This document shows positions 1 to 9,971 of a stretch of DNA of 57,718 nucleotides, piece by piece. A model generated the notes under the pieces. That model searched no databases. It was not told where the DNA came from and saw only the letters and a list, made by a program, of their open reading frames with translations. Position 1 is the stretch's first letter; each line of letters starts with the position of its first letter. A program made the translations under genes and the position numbers. This DNA comes from CAYXZL01 sp964469925 (GTDB taxonomy: Bacteria; Patescibacteriota; Gracilibacteria; Absconditabacterales; Absconditicoccaceae): positions 1-57,718 of the forward strand of contig CAYXZL010000008.1 in NCBI GenBank assembly GCA_964469925.1, in the 5' to 3' direction.

Positions 1-333
1 GGCTGGAAAGGTGATTATATGTACGCAGGTATCCATATTCCATCCTTGGGCCAGTCCGTAGTTTCTCGCAGCGGTCAGTGTCTGGCCGATATTGGTTGTG
101 ACGGCAAACTCGCTCCCATTGAGCGAATCGGTTGCAAAAGTCGGATCATACGGATTTTGGATCTGCCCCAAAATGTCCGTTATTGCCGTTTCGACGTCGG
201 GGCGTTCTGCCCCAGGCCAGAGGTGGATTTTAATTGGTAGCTGTGTTTGGGCCTCAGCTACCGTAGCGAAGCCCGTAAGTGCAGCCAGAATCAGGCAGAT
301 GGCTGCGGCGATGATGATGTTTTTTTCCTTCAT
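1..333 (-). CDS. Secreted protein, N-terminal part only (cut by window edge)
   Basis: The start is at 333 and the frame is open to the window edge, giving about 111 residues. The N-terminus is a clear Sec signal peptide: a short Lys-bearing start, a hydrophobic run IIIAAAICLILAALTGFAT and a probable cut after AEA. The mature part begins QTQLPIKIHLWPG; I do not recognise a family. None of its glycine codons is TGA, whereas TGA is common in other genes here, and the stretch looks clearly more GC-rich than the rest of the window. Acquisition from an organism with the standard code is possible, but so is a short-sample effect. No ribosome-binding site is visible; the upstream sequence is A-rich on the coding strand. 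Confidence 0.6.
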   Translation of the reverse strand, partial: MKEKNIIIAAAICLILAALTGFATVAEAQTQLPIKIHLWPGAERPDVETAITDILGQIQNPYDPTFATDSLNGSEFAVTTNIGQTLTAARNYGLAQGWNMDTCVHIITFPA

Positions 334-382
334 GATGGTATGTTTTTCTTTTTTTTATTTTTTTGTTCAAAACTGCTTTCTC

Positions 383-746
383 CCTTCTCCAGCCGAAGAA
401 GGTCAAACGAAATAGAGTTGAACAAATTTTTTTGTCGATATTGACTGGTTTTCTGGGGAGAAAACCGGTGGCTGGGATTTTTTATTTTCCAATTGGTTGT
501 GCTCTTATCCTCCCTCCATACAACAGAGGGGAGCACGACCAACTTATCCAAATATTTTCTCTCCCTTGCTGTCACCAGGGAGGCTTGCTTTTAAACTTTT
601 CTCGAATCGGCTTTTGCTTGATTCTCGAAGAGGTTAAAAGACTTAAATATTAACAGCTAGGCTTGGAGCTAGTTTAATTTCTAGCCTCCACAAAAAAAAT
701 CTTATTCAATTTTTTTTTGTTTTTTTTGTTTTGCTCTAGCTGTTAA
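383..746. other. Non-coding array of six stem-loops
   Basis: No convincing gene lies between 334 and 938. Instead, six inverted repeats follow each other: 383-402, 444-469 (11-bp arms, GGGG loop), 493-542 (12-bp arms, one mismatch, GAGCAC side), 561-582, 594-635 (imperfect) and 650-746. The last has outer arms TTAACAGCTAG/CTAGCTGTTAA and an inner hairpin at 665-689. Long T runs separate them on the plus strand. The signatures of RNase P RNA, tmRNA and SRP RNA were looked for and not seen. It could be a structured RNA, a leader for the minus-strand gene at the left edge, or a recombination or replication element. Confidence 0.5.
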
Positions 747-938
747 TGAGCGTTATTGTGACCATAGTTTTTTATACTATAAAGTCAAGCCGAAGTGTTG
801 TTTGTAGTTCTTGCAAGGCTCTTTTTTTTGTTAGATATTTTGGATGTATTTTACTTTGCATTGCAGTTTTTTTCTTGTTGTAAGTGATATATACTTGCTT
901 ACAGTGATGAGTGCTTTCATTTTCTCCCTTATTCTGAT

Positions 939-1334
939 ATGAAAAAAACATTGCTTATCCTTCTTTCTTTGTTTGCGTGATGGAGTTTTTTTGTCAGTTC
1001 TGTGTATGCTCAAGAATTGCCTTTTTTGGTTTTGGATGAGCTGTGCGTTTTTGATGGCCAAGCAGCACTCTATGACTGTAGTGATAGTCCTTATGCATCC
1101 TGGGCCGTCAAACTTGACCATGCTCTCGACCCTTTTTTGGATGATTTTGTTGCCTTTCATGCTGATAGTTACAAGGGTGATGTAGACAGGATTGTATGAA
1201 AACTTAATACACTCAGACAGCGTGTTGCTAGCTTTTCTACCCAAAACTATGAAGAGTCGTATTTGTTTGTTGTCGAGTATGTCTATTATAAAATTAGTTG
1301 GGTGATGGATGCAGTGTTACAAGCATCGAGCTAA
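939..1334 (+). CDS. Small secreted protein of unknown function
   Basis: Encodes 131 residues with two in-frame TGA codons read as Gly. One sits in the signal peptide, directly after LLILLSLFA, and would break the gene under the standard code. The signal peptide ends near SSVYA, so the mature protein probably starts QELPF. The mature part is acidic, with two Cys (about residues 37 and 47) that could form a disulfide, followed by a helical C-terminal half. I recognise no family. It ends 27 bases before the stop of the convergent HD-domain gene. Confidence 0.6.
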
Positions 1335-1361
1335 ATGTGTCGTTTTCTTGAGGAACTTGTT

Positions 1362-2387
1362 TTAGAGCCGAGTCTCTAGTTCGTATTTCCATATATTTGG
1401 TCGCTTGTGGACGAAATCGTCGTAAGCAGCTTTTACATCATAGTGTTCCTCTACTTTGTCTTTTTTACTATGCAAAAAGGCATAGAGCATGGGGTAGAGT
1501 CTTGGTCGTAGTGGAGTAAAATATATGTGATTTTCGGTCTTGTTCGTATTTCGTTCTTCTTGTGTTGTTGCGTTTTGATAGCCTGGATGGAGCCTGTCCA
1601 TAAAGTTGTTTTCAAGATCCATTCGTTGTTTCTCGCTTCGTTCTATTTTTGTGTGATCGAGTGCACACTCTTCAAAAAAATACTTACAAAATCGTCGTAC
1701 GTGAGTTTGTGTATCAGCTGCCAAGTGAGCTAGATCTGCGTCTCTTATGATGTTGATCATGGTTTGGGTTTGTATATCTCGTGCTGTATCGTTTTTTTGA
1801 TAGGGGAAAGTGGTGGCAAGGATAAGCTGTTTGATCCTTTCTTTTCATCATACATCAGGTCCTAGCTTTGCGAATACTTCATCAACAAACGCACAGCTTT
1901 GCAGCTCGTGTCAGGCACGGTGTATGACATTGCCTGTATCATGAAACAAGGCTGCTACTATGAGTTCACAGCATTCTTGTGCTGTTATCGTGTTGCCTTT
2001 TTCTTGTGTTTTTTTGATCAACCCAATGGTGTTGAGGACGACAGTGATACTGTGATCAAGGTTGTGAAAGACGTATTGTTCATCCATTTGCAGTAGGATG
2101 AGAAACGCAATTGACATGATACTGTGTATTGACTGTGTTAGTTTCGCTTCTTTTTGTGGCATGACAGTGTCAATTGCCTCTTTTAGTTTATGCCGTTTTT
2201 TGTGAATATGATCATCAAACTTATCAGATAGTATCTGTAATAACTCGTTTTTGTGTTGTGTTTGTTGTAGTATCTCTGCTAGAGAGTGTGCAGTATTGCT
2301 GTGTGTTATTATATGCTCTATGATCTGCGTTATGTTGGCTGGTTTCGTGTGTGAGTTTGCCGTATCTGCCATCGTGTTGTGCGTCAT
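1362..2387 (-). CDS. HD-domain metal-dependent phosphohydrolase
   Basis: Encodes 341 residues, with three in-frame TGA codons (one after HRA, two after GPDV). The metal ligands of the HD superfamily appear in order: FHNLDHS, then ALFHDTG (the HD pair), then GHELQS and a late DADL. This arrangement resembles the 3',5'-cyclic nucleotide phosphodiesterase branch of HD proteins, so hydrolysis of a cyclic nucleotide or related phosphoester is the best guess; the substrate is unknown. No signal peptide or membrane segment is seen, so it is probably cytoplasmic. The N-terminal 90 residues are helical and not recognised. The start is uncertain because a second ATG follows five codons later and neither has a clear ribosome-binding site. 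Confidence 0.65.
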
Positions 2388-2519
2388 AAAGTATATGAGA
2401 TAAGTATATGGTTTTGAGCATGTCTCTGCAATTTTTGGCTACTGTCTTTTTGTCTTGAGGCTTGCATTTATTGCTTGTCTGGCTAGTATCGTTTGTGTGT
2501 TTTGCCTTCATGGATGATC

Positions 2520-3698
2520 ATGAAAAAAGAATCCCTTATCTGGTGGAGTTTTGCTATTGCTCTTCTGATTACTCTGTGTGCTTTTGCGATTGTTTTTGTC
2601 CGTATAAGGGCTTTGATGCAAGCGGAGAAGTATTGAACACTGACAGGTTCGTATGTGAGTGGCTGATTGGAACGTATTGATTCGTATGGCAGTAGTGCAC
2701 AGTATATTTCTGTGGAGAACTACGTCACAACTGATGTGGGTGATCAAGCCACTGATCGCTACACTGATGCTAGTGGTGTGGTCTGGCAGAGATATTTTTT
2801 TGATGATGGGATATCGGCTATGTTACCAGGAGATTGTTTTGTGTTGTCTCCTGATGGTGAGAGAGTAGCCTTGGGTGATCAGGTCAAGGTGAGCTGGCAG
2901 GGCATGACTACTGCGTGGTTTGATTGTTTTGATGATAACGCCCATATTGCGACTATCGGTATCAGTAGGCAGCAGATGACTGGTTTTCAGATGCATGATG
3001 CAGTTGGTCTCTATAGTTTTGATGTGGGGATGATTCGTTTTGATGATACGATCTTTACCCTTTATCACCTTTTTTTGCCTGCGGATAAGGATATCGCTTT
3101 TTACTTTAGCCATCCCTCACGGCGTTTTGGTGTTTTGGAGTCACTGCTGTTACCTGAGGCGTTAGTCTTGGAGGAAAAGGATAGTCCTTCTTCTGTTTAT
3201 CAGCATGATGTGTATTATCTTGAGCCTGAGCAATTTGTCACTCGAGAGGGACGTAAGGTCGATGGTTATCATAGCTGAACTATTTCGCTGTTGAGTGGTT
3301 ATTTGGATGTCACGGGAACGGTTATTGAGGATGGTGCTTTTGTCTTTGCTATGGATACGATTCGTGCCTCGGTTTTTGATAACGGTTGACTGAAAACGAT
3401 ATTAGAGGATGATCTTAAGTCTGACAATTTTTTTGCTGTTGAACGCTATCCGACCGCATCGTATCATGTTAGCAGTGGATCATTTCTTAGTGGGGCGATG
3501 TGGGTAGATGGTGTGTTTGACTTGAAGTGAATATCGAAAGATTTGTTGCTTACTCTTGATTCTGTTTCTTTTTCCTGAGATAATTTGCTTACTACCTGAC
3601 GCTTTTTTTTCAACAGAATGGTATGGGGTGTTGATGGTATGAAAGGTATTGTTGATGACTTTGTTGGCGTTTCTTTTGATCTCAAACGATCGAAATAG
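2520..3698 (+). CDS. Membrane-anchored protein with C-terminal YceI-like domain
   Basis: Encodes 392 residues. One transmembrane helix lies at about residues 5-27 (LIWWSFAIALLITLCAFAIV), leaving the rest outside the membrane. The last 140 residues fit the YceI lipid-binding fold: a strand-rich start, DDLKSDNFFAVERYPTASY (the family's 'FFd...yP...f' segment), GVFDLKGISKDLLL (its 'G.L.l.G.tk' segment) and a final V.FDL strand. YceI proteins bind polyisoprenoid or other amphiphilic molecules. Residues 50-250 form a separate strand-rich region with no assignment. At least six TGA codons are read as Gly, several inside the YceI domain. Confidence 0.65.
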
Positions 3699-3742
3699 TA
3701 ATTGTCTAATTGACATATGTCTTTTCATCGCTATATAGTGCG

Positions 3743-4482
3743 ATGTTTTTTTGTTTTTTTGTAATGATGATGGGGGCGGAGTTTGTTGATAATGATCTTG
3801 TAGATAGTGGTTTAGAACCTTCTCCCGTCTTGTCTTTACATGATGTGGAAAGTTTGTGGCGTGATTATCCAGATTTGTGCAGACAGCTGGTGGCTCAGTG
3901 TAGTAGAGCTATTTTTCAGTACTTGAATCGTGTAATTTACTGTATATTAGACCTAGTTTGGGTTTGGATGGACAGCCCTTGTACATCGTCAAGTTGAGGT
4001 ATCTTGATCGTGATGCAGAATATCGCATTAATTCTTCTCGTCATGCTGATTGTCCTGTTGATGATGGTGGTAGTTTTGTCCATCAGTCTTGAGATTATAT
4101 CAAATTTCTAAGGGTTTTTCCGTATTGAAAACTTGTGAGATCACTCAAACTGGACGAAATTCCTGGTGTTGTGCATCGACTTTTGGGTGATATTGCCTTG
4201 GTTGGTCCGAGACCTTGGTTGGCTGAAGAGTTGCAACATCATTCGGAGTATTGGCATGCATTGCAATATTGGAACTGTAAGTCTTGATTGATTCCTCCTA
4301 CTGCCTTGTGACTTGTTCCTGATTTTCCTGATGTGGCTGATCCTAAAGAGCGTTTGAAATTACAAAACCTTGCTTTTGCTGAGTCCTGTTCCCGTTCTTC
4401 CCTTGTGTTTTTGTTGAGGTTTCGCCTTCTTTCTCTTTTTTCTTCGTTTTCCTATCGTCTGACGCAGATGAGTTTTGCCTAA
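3743..4482 (+). pseudogene. Undecaprenyl-phosphate-type sugar transferase, apparently frameshifted
   Basis: The C-terminal part is a clear member of the bacterial sugar transferase family that starts glycan chains on a lipid carrier. It has LGLDGQPLYIVKLRYL, then RSLKLDEIPGVVHRLLG, then ALVGPRP, matching the family's 'GL.GkpF.iyKfR', 'R..sLDElP...nvl.G' and 'lvGPRP' blocks. That frame is open from 3907 to the stop at 4482 but holds no ATG before the LDE block. The upstream coding frame (from 3743, ending CSRAIFQYLNRVIY) is another frame, and fusing the two near 3925-3960 restores a plausible order. So there is probably a frameshift, real or from assembly. The usual N-terminal membrane hairpin is not evident in either frame. 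Confidence 0.55.
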
Positions 4483-4566
4483 TGGTTGATATGAAAAAAG
4501 GGGTGATTTTTGTTTGGTAAATCATATGCTGATTGTGTTTTTTATGATTTATTTTTCTTTTTGTTG

Positions 4567-5010
4567 ATGCTTGCAGAGCAATTACATGCTGATTTTGTAC
4601 AGGCTATGAAACAGAGGGATGTTCGCAAAAAAGAAATTTTGTCCTATGTGTTAGCACAAATAAAGAACAAGCAGATCGATACGCAGTTGTCTTTGACTGA
4701 TGATGAAGTGGTTCAGTTGATCAAAAAAGAGATAAAGAGTAGAAAAGAAAGTATCGACTATATGCACAAGGCTGGCAAACAGGAGGAATGTCTTGAAGAA
4801 CAGGCAAAGATCGCTGTTTTGGAGTTCTATTTGCCTGTGATGATGGACGAGGCTGGTTTAAGGTCGTTGGTTGTGTCTGCTATTGATGCATTGGGTATTG
4901 CTGATTTGTCTAAAGAAAGGGGAAAACTTATTGGTGCGTTGATGTCTTCACATAAGTCGGTGATTGATTGAGCGATGCTCAATGATATTATTTCATCATT
5001 GGTATCATAA
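4567..5010 (+). CDS. yqeY: GatB/YqeY-domain protein
   Basis: Encodes 147 residues, the normal size for YqeY. It starts MLAEQLHADFVQAMKQRDV and contains the family's features: KEILSYVLAQIKNKQID, a KEIKSRKESIDYMHKAGKQEE segment, AVLEFYLPVMMDE and a C-terminal G-K-LIGALMSSHKSVI. YqeY shares the helical tail domain of GatB, which contacts tRNA in amidotransferases; free-standing YqeY may act in tRNA handling, but its role is not settled. One TGA is read as Gly close to the C-terminus. An in-frame start further upstream (4510) adds a hydrophobic stretch and looks less likely. The next gene begins 3 bases after its stop. Confidence 0.8.
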
Positions 5011-5012
5011 CG

Positions 5013-5585
5013 ATGAAAAAGCTGTGTGTATTTTTTCTTGTCGTACTTTTGGGTTGTGCTTTTTCTTTTGCACAGTGAGAAGATGATCCCTGTCTTCCCG
5101 GAGAGCCTTGTGACAACAGTAACCCCTATGCTGCTGAATATGAGGCTTGTAATGAGCAGTACGCTGATTTGGATGCCTATAATGAGTGCAAAAGTAAGGT
5201 GGATAGAAAGGTCTGTATGGATAGTTGTGTTTGAGAATTTGATTATTGTAATTGTAAATGCGATGGTGGTATTACGCTCAATACCAATATCCCTTTTGTC
5301 GGTAGATGCATCGCAGTAAGTAATTCTGATGGAAATGCTGATGCTGTTCAGTTGAATGCGTTTCCTCGTTTGGTACAATGATTGGGTAGGTTGCTGTTAT
5401 CGATTATTTTGCTCTTGTCGTTTGTGTTGGTGATCGCTGGTGGTGTGATGATTGCTGCCAGTGGTGCAGATAGTAATGCCTATGGACAGTGAAAAAAGCT
5501 GATAACGAAAGTTATTATTGGTATTGCATTGTTGGGTATGATGGGTGTGATACTGCGTCTTATTAATCCAAACTTTTTTACTTAG
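5013..5585 (+). CDS. Secreted VirB2/TrbC-like pilin-type protein
   Basis: Encodes 190 residues: a signal peptide (KKLCVFFLVVLLGCAFSFA), a cysteine-rich acidic region of about 75 residues with ten Cys, then two hydrophobic helices (LLLSIILLLSFVLVIAGGVM and VIIGIALLGMMGVILRLI) separated by a short polar turn with lysines. This pair of helices is the typical shape of VirB2/TrbC pilin-like proteins, which are frequent in CPR genomes. The Cys-rich part, including the cluster CDSCxxxxDYCNCKC-like at the middle, is unusual for a pilin and may be a disulfide-bonded tip domain. Four TGA codons are read as Gly. It follows yqeY by 2 bases. Confidence 0.6.
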
Positions 5586-5602
5586 TATGTATGTTGGTGA
5601 CG

Positions 5603-6019
5603 ATGGTTTCTATCAAAAAAGATCAGTGAATAGTTCGTATAGGTGATAAGCTTGTGTTTGTGCTTGATGATAGTATTGATGGTAAGGATGAGCTTCGTGA
5701 ACATGTGGTGTTGATGCCTCTGATAGGTGAAGACATGACCTATGAAACAGACATTAAGTTGGTTGATTACCCTGGAGAGTATGAAATTCAAGGGATAACT
5801 ATCAAAGCTTGGGCTGATACACATGGTTTGATGAGTTATGTATTAGGTGTCGGCAAACAGTCTATTGTCTTGGTTCAATCTAAGCAGTTTTTGGAGTCGG
5901 AAGATGATTTGCCTGAGGATATTTACAAATGGATTTTTACTAGTTCGGCTTTGAGAGATTATCGAGAAAAATGTGAATTTGAGTGAGAATACGTTGATCT
6001 TGAGCAGTCTGATGTCTAG
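5603..6019 (+). CDS. Hypothetical protein with PGEYE motif
   Basis: Encodes 138 residues, starting MVSIKKDQGIVRIG with one TGA at residue 9 and another near the C-terminus. The only recognisable element is VDYPGEYEIQGITIKAW around residues 55-70. This resembles the 'PGEYE..GI.v' strand-turn of small metallo-beta-lactamase-like proteins in CPR genomes, but the metal-binding HxHxDH motif is absent. It is therefore either a degenerate member or unrelated. It has no signal peptide. An alternative in-frame ATG lies four codons upstream (5591). It is the last gene of the run starting at yqeY. Confidence 0.5.
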
Positions 6020-6109
6020 CTTTTCATGAGTTTTCTGTATATGATTTTCTTTTTTTCTTGATGAGAGGGAGTGTCGTTGGCGATTGTTGGTGGTGTATGA
6101 TGAGAATTG

Positions 6110-6676
6110 TTATTGTAGTGTACTGTTTGTATCTCCACTTATAATCATAACCCCATCGTTTTGATCGAGTTGTTTTATCTGATAAAAAATTTGCTTTTTT
6201 TCTACGTATCTGTATAATGGTTCTATCTTAGTATGATACTGAATACAGTCATCGCATATAATAGTTGACCTGGTATTCATGAGAGGAAGGAGTATGTCGA
6301 CAAACCTGTGATAATTACCCTTCTGAGCATCTACAAAAGCAAAATCCACCTTTTCATATACGAATTTCTTGAGTCCAAACTGTATGATATCGTAATGATA
6401 GCATGTGGTGTTCCAAACTTTGTATTGTGATAGATTATGTATGCACTTCTTGTATTGTGGTAAGGATACTTCAAATGTGTACAGGTGTCAGCCTCGTTGT
6501 TTTAGGCTATCTGCTATGATAGTGCTACTATAACCAGCTGCAGAACCTATTTCAACGCAGATTTTTGGTTGGTGTTCATCGAGAAATTGTGTGAGGAATT
6601 GTGCGGTTTGATCGCTGATGATTGGTATGCTCTCGAGCATACATTGCTCTTTGATAGCTTGGTATTCTTTCTTCAT
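6110..6676 (-). CDS. Class I SAM-dependent O-methyltransferase
   Basis: Encodes 188 residues. VEIGSAAGYSSTIIA is the SAM-binding glycine-rich loop; VDFAFVDAQKGNYHRFVDIL and the following STIICDD match the 'D.vfiDa.K..Y..y.e..l.lL..gG.iv.DN' block of the catechol/caffeoyl-CoA O-methyltransferase (MTF3) family. That family uses a divalent metal and methylates small hydroxylated compounds; the substrate here is unknown. One TGA is read as Gly just after the SAM loop region (QRG-G-HLYTFEV). At 188 residues it is slightly shorter than the usual 210-220, mainly at the N-terminus. It stands alone on the minus strand, divergent from RNase J. Confidence 0.7.
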
Positions 6677-6744
6677 CGTGTTTTCATATCTATAGATTAA
6701 GAACTTCTTATTTGTTTCACTTTATATTTTCATCGTAATTTTCA

Positions 6745-8691
6745 ATGACGTGACTATGAACAAATGTATCCTTTCGTAAAAGGAAATCTACTAAAAACTC
6801 TAACAGACACTGATCGTCGCATGTACATGCAGATCGTGGTGTTTTGCAAGCACCTCCTTTGATCGATGTGTTGCCCTCAAGCAGTCCTTCTGGTACTATC
6901 AAAAAATGAGAAACGCCAGTAAGGATAGGGAGCCTTATGTGACTTACGCAAGTTGGTCAATGTATTTTTATTGAGTATGAAAACGACCTTATCCTTGTGG
7001 ATGCTGGTATGGAGTTTTCTGCTGATGATACCTTGTGAGCAGACTATATTATCCCTGATATTAGTTATGTTAAAAAGAATAAACATAAACTCAGATGAAT
7101 TCTCCTTTCGCATGGTCACTTGGATCATATTGGTGCTTTGAGAGATATGTTGCCTGAACTTGGCTTCCCTACTATCTATACCACACCACTGACTCTCGGC
7201 ATTATTAAGAAGACTTTTGAGGACCCCAAAAACGCTGCTAAAATAAAATATAAAATTGTTAATCCTGATATTGATATTGTTAAGCTTGGTTGTTTTACTG
7301 TCGAGTTTGCAAAGGTCAATCACAATATCCCCGAGACGATGGCAATGGCTATTCATACTCCCAAAGGGCTTATTTTCAACTCGTCTGATTTCAAAATCGA
7401 TCATACGCCCGCTATTGATCAACCAGCTGATTTGGCAAAAATTTCGAGATTTGGGTCTGAGTGAGTTAAGCTTTTTATTGGTGATGCTCTCAATGCTCAC
7501 AAGACCTGATGGGCAAAATCGGAAAAAGAGATTGGCGATAGCTTGGACAATTTAGTAAAAAACGCTACTGGAAGAGTGTTTGTTGCGACTTTCGCGTCCA
7601 ATGTGGGTAGGGTCATACAGGTAGTCAATAGTGCTCTCAGACATAATAGAGTTGTGTTTATCAGTGGTAGATCCATGCTCAATAATGTGGAAATCTGCCA
7701 AGAATTGTGATATATTACTGTACCTAAGGGCTCTATTCGCAAACTTATTAATGACGAGATTCATAGTTTGCCTGATGATAGAGTATTGGTCCTTTCGACA
7801 GGAGCTCAAGGTGAAGAATTCGCTGCTTTGACAAGAATGGCGAGATCAGAACATCCTATTGTTGAAATGAGAAAGTGAGATACGGTGTTGATCTCTGCAT
7901 CAGCTATTCCAGGTAATGAGGCTCAAATGTCTGAAATGTTAAATAACTTGGTCGTTAAAGATGTGCGCTTGATTACCAATGATGATATGGATGTCCATGC
8001 TAGCTGACATGGATACGCAGAGGATCATAAGCTTATGCTTGCTCTTTTGAGACCTCAATTTTTCCTTCCCTTCTATATTGAAGCGAGATTTAGGTATGCT
8101 TACAAACAATTGGCGTTGGATATGGGTATGCATGAAGAGAGGATTTTGATGCCCAATGAAAATGGTTGTATCATCGAATTGTATGATGAGGTTGTGCAGA
8201 TATCTCCTAAAAAGATGCATTTACATACGGTACTCATTGATGGTAAGTGAAGAGGTCATCTTTCGGGAGAGTATGTTGTCAAAGCTCGTCAAATTATGGC
8301 TGAACACGGTATGGTTGCTTTGATTTTTAAGGTAGATACTGTCAGTAAAGACTTAGTTGGTAACATCCAGATTGAGTCTAGATGATTTGTATATTCTTCA
8401 GAGGTGAGAAAAATCCATACGCAAATTGTTCAGTATGTGAGAAAAAAATATCAAGATAATCTTGTGAAGATCAAGGATGTTAAGGATAATTTGAAGTCTA
8501 TTAAGGATGATTTGGCTCAGTATATTGAAAATATTATTGGTAGATCTCCTATGGTTGTGCCTATGTTTGTGTATATCAATAGGGATGTGCAAGATAAAGA
8601 GGACTCCTTGTCCGAAGAAGAGGCGATTGTTGGTATGACTTTGGATGAACAGGGTATTGAAGAATCGCTCTGATCGGACTCTTCTTATTAG
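6745..8691 (+). CDS. rnj: Ribonuclease J
   Basis: Encodes 648 residues. The N-terminal 55 residues are basic and low-complexity (RKRKSTKNSNRHGSS), as in many RNase J proteins, followed by the metallo-beta-lactamase domain: IEYENDLILVDAGMEF, ADYIIPDIS, and the zinc motif HGHLDH at residues 123-128. The beta-CASP part includes VFVATFASNVGRV and the late ASGHGYAEDHK histidines. The C-terminal domain ends near PMVVPMFVYI. RNase J performs 5'-3' exonuclease and endonuclease mRNA decay and pairs functionally with RNase Y, also in this window. At least ten TGA codons are read as Gly. A TAA lies 9 bases before the ATG, which fixes the start region. A good terminator follows. Confidence 0.92.
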
Positions 8692-8714
8692 TTTTTGTTC
8701 TTTTCGACTTACTT

Positions 8715-8739
8715 AGACGCCCTTGTGGCGTCTTTTTTT
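8715..8739 (+). terminator. Intrinsic terminator after RNase J
   Basis: AGACGCC and GGCGTCT form a 7-bp stem around a CTTGT loop, followed by seven T residues. It lies 24 bases after the RNase J stop and separates that gene from mltG. Confidence 0.85.
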
Positions 8740-8806
8740 ATGTTGTTTTTTGTGTATTTATTTCCTAGTATCTCTCTTGTTTTAGATTTCTTTTCTAAGA
8801 TTGATT

Positions 8807-9883
8807 ATGCAAAGACGTGGTAGCAATAAGAAATGATCTCCGTCTGCTTTTCTTGTTCGTTTTGTGTTATGTGTTTTCTGTGTGCTTGTTCTTATGTTCT
8901 TTTTGTGAAACAGGTCTTTGTATTTTGAGGATGATTTGCGTGTTGAAGAATGAGATACTCTCTATGGTATTTTACAATCCCAATCGTCTTTTGCCCGCTT
9001 AAGCACTAAGTTGTATGCTCGCATACATGACTTATCTCCCTTGCCTTTTGCCTTGCAAGTTGGCAACTATCCACAGATCATTTGATCGGTCTCAAAACGT
9101 GATTTCTTTCAATGATTGGCTGAGGGTCCTGTACGTGATTATTTTTCTGTTACTCTTTTGGAATGATGGTCTAGTTACGATATTGATGATTATTTGTCTT
9201 CTCGTGGTTTGATTACTCCTTGATCGTATGTTCGCTATGTTCGTGATCCGAAGCTGATTGCGTCTTTATTGTCTGATTTTCCGTTTTTAGATGGACTGGG
9301 TTCTTCTCCTTTGGCTCGTTTGGAGGGATTGTTGTATCCAGAAACCTACTATGTGGGTAGCGGTGATGATTTTTTGCATGATTTGGTTGTTGTGCAGTTG
9401 GAGACTTTTCGTGATAGGATATGGAATCCCCTACTTTCTCAGATCTCATCTCGCACTTTTGCTCAGTGGTGACAAAACATATCTCCTTATCAGTTTTTAA
9501 TATTTGCTAGTATTGTCGCTAAGGAGGAGTCTTCTCATAGTCAGCAAGCTACCGTTGCCTGAGTCTTGTTGAATAGGTTGGAACAGGGTATGAGATTGGA
9601 TGCAGATATTACTTTATGTTATGGTTTGGAGAAAGGGTTTGACCATTGTTCTCCTTCTACTATTGTTAAGCATTTGTCCGATAGTGGGAATGTGTATAAT
9701 ACAAGACAACGTTTGTCTTTACCACCCACTCCTATTGCTAACATAACAGCATCTGATGTCTCTGCTGTTTTGCGTGCAAAACGTCACTCGTATCTGTATT
9801 ATTTGCATGATACGAAAGGTGTTTTGCATCTGAGTGAAGACTTGGAAGGGCATAATGATAATAAAAGACGTTATTTGCAATAG
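8807..9883 (+). CDS. mltG: Endolytic murein transglycosylase MltG (YceG-like)
   Basis: Encodes 358 residues. A basic start is followed by one membrane helix at about residues 15-33 (FVLCVFCVLVLMFFLG), then the YceG domain. The diagnostic block is FLIFASIVAKEESSHSQQAT with the catalytic glutamate in KEE (residues 240/241), then AGVLLNRLEQGMRLDAD, a degenerate SGNVYNTRQRLSLPPTPI (family 'S.YNTY...GLPPgPI') and YLYYLHDTKGVLHLS. MltG cuts nascent peptidoglycan strands at the membrane and limits their length. About ten TGA codons are read as Gly. It heads a probable run with the two surface-protein genes and valS. Confidence 0.88.
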
Positions 9884-9971
9884 AGAAACGCCTTGTAGAA
9901 GTGTATGGAGGTTGATTTTTTTTCTCTTAGTCTTATACACTCGTTGTATTTAATTTTTGTGACTTGTTTTC

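Noticed and set aside
383..746. RNase P RNA, tmRNA or SRP RNA
   Set aside because: None of the conserved core sequences of these RNAs was found on either strand.
6717..6902. Minus-strand frame of about 61-70 residues with protein-like content
   Set aside because: It lies antisense to the N-terminal extension of RNase J, whose plus-strand frame is continuous with the catalytic domain and has a stop just upstream of its ATG.
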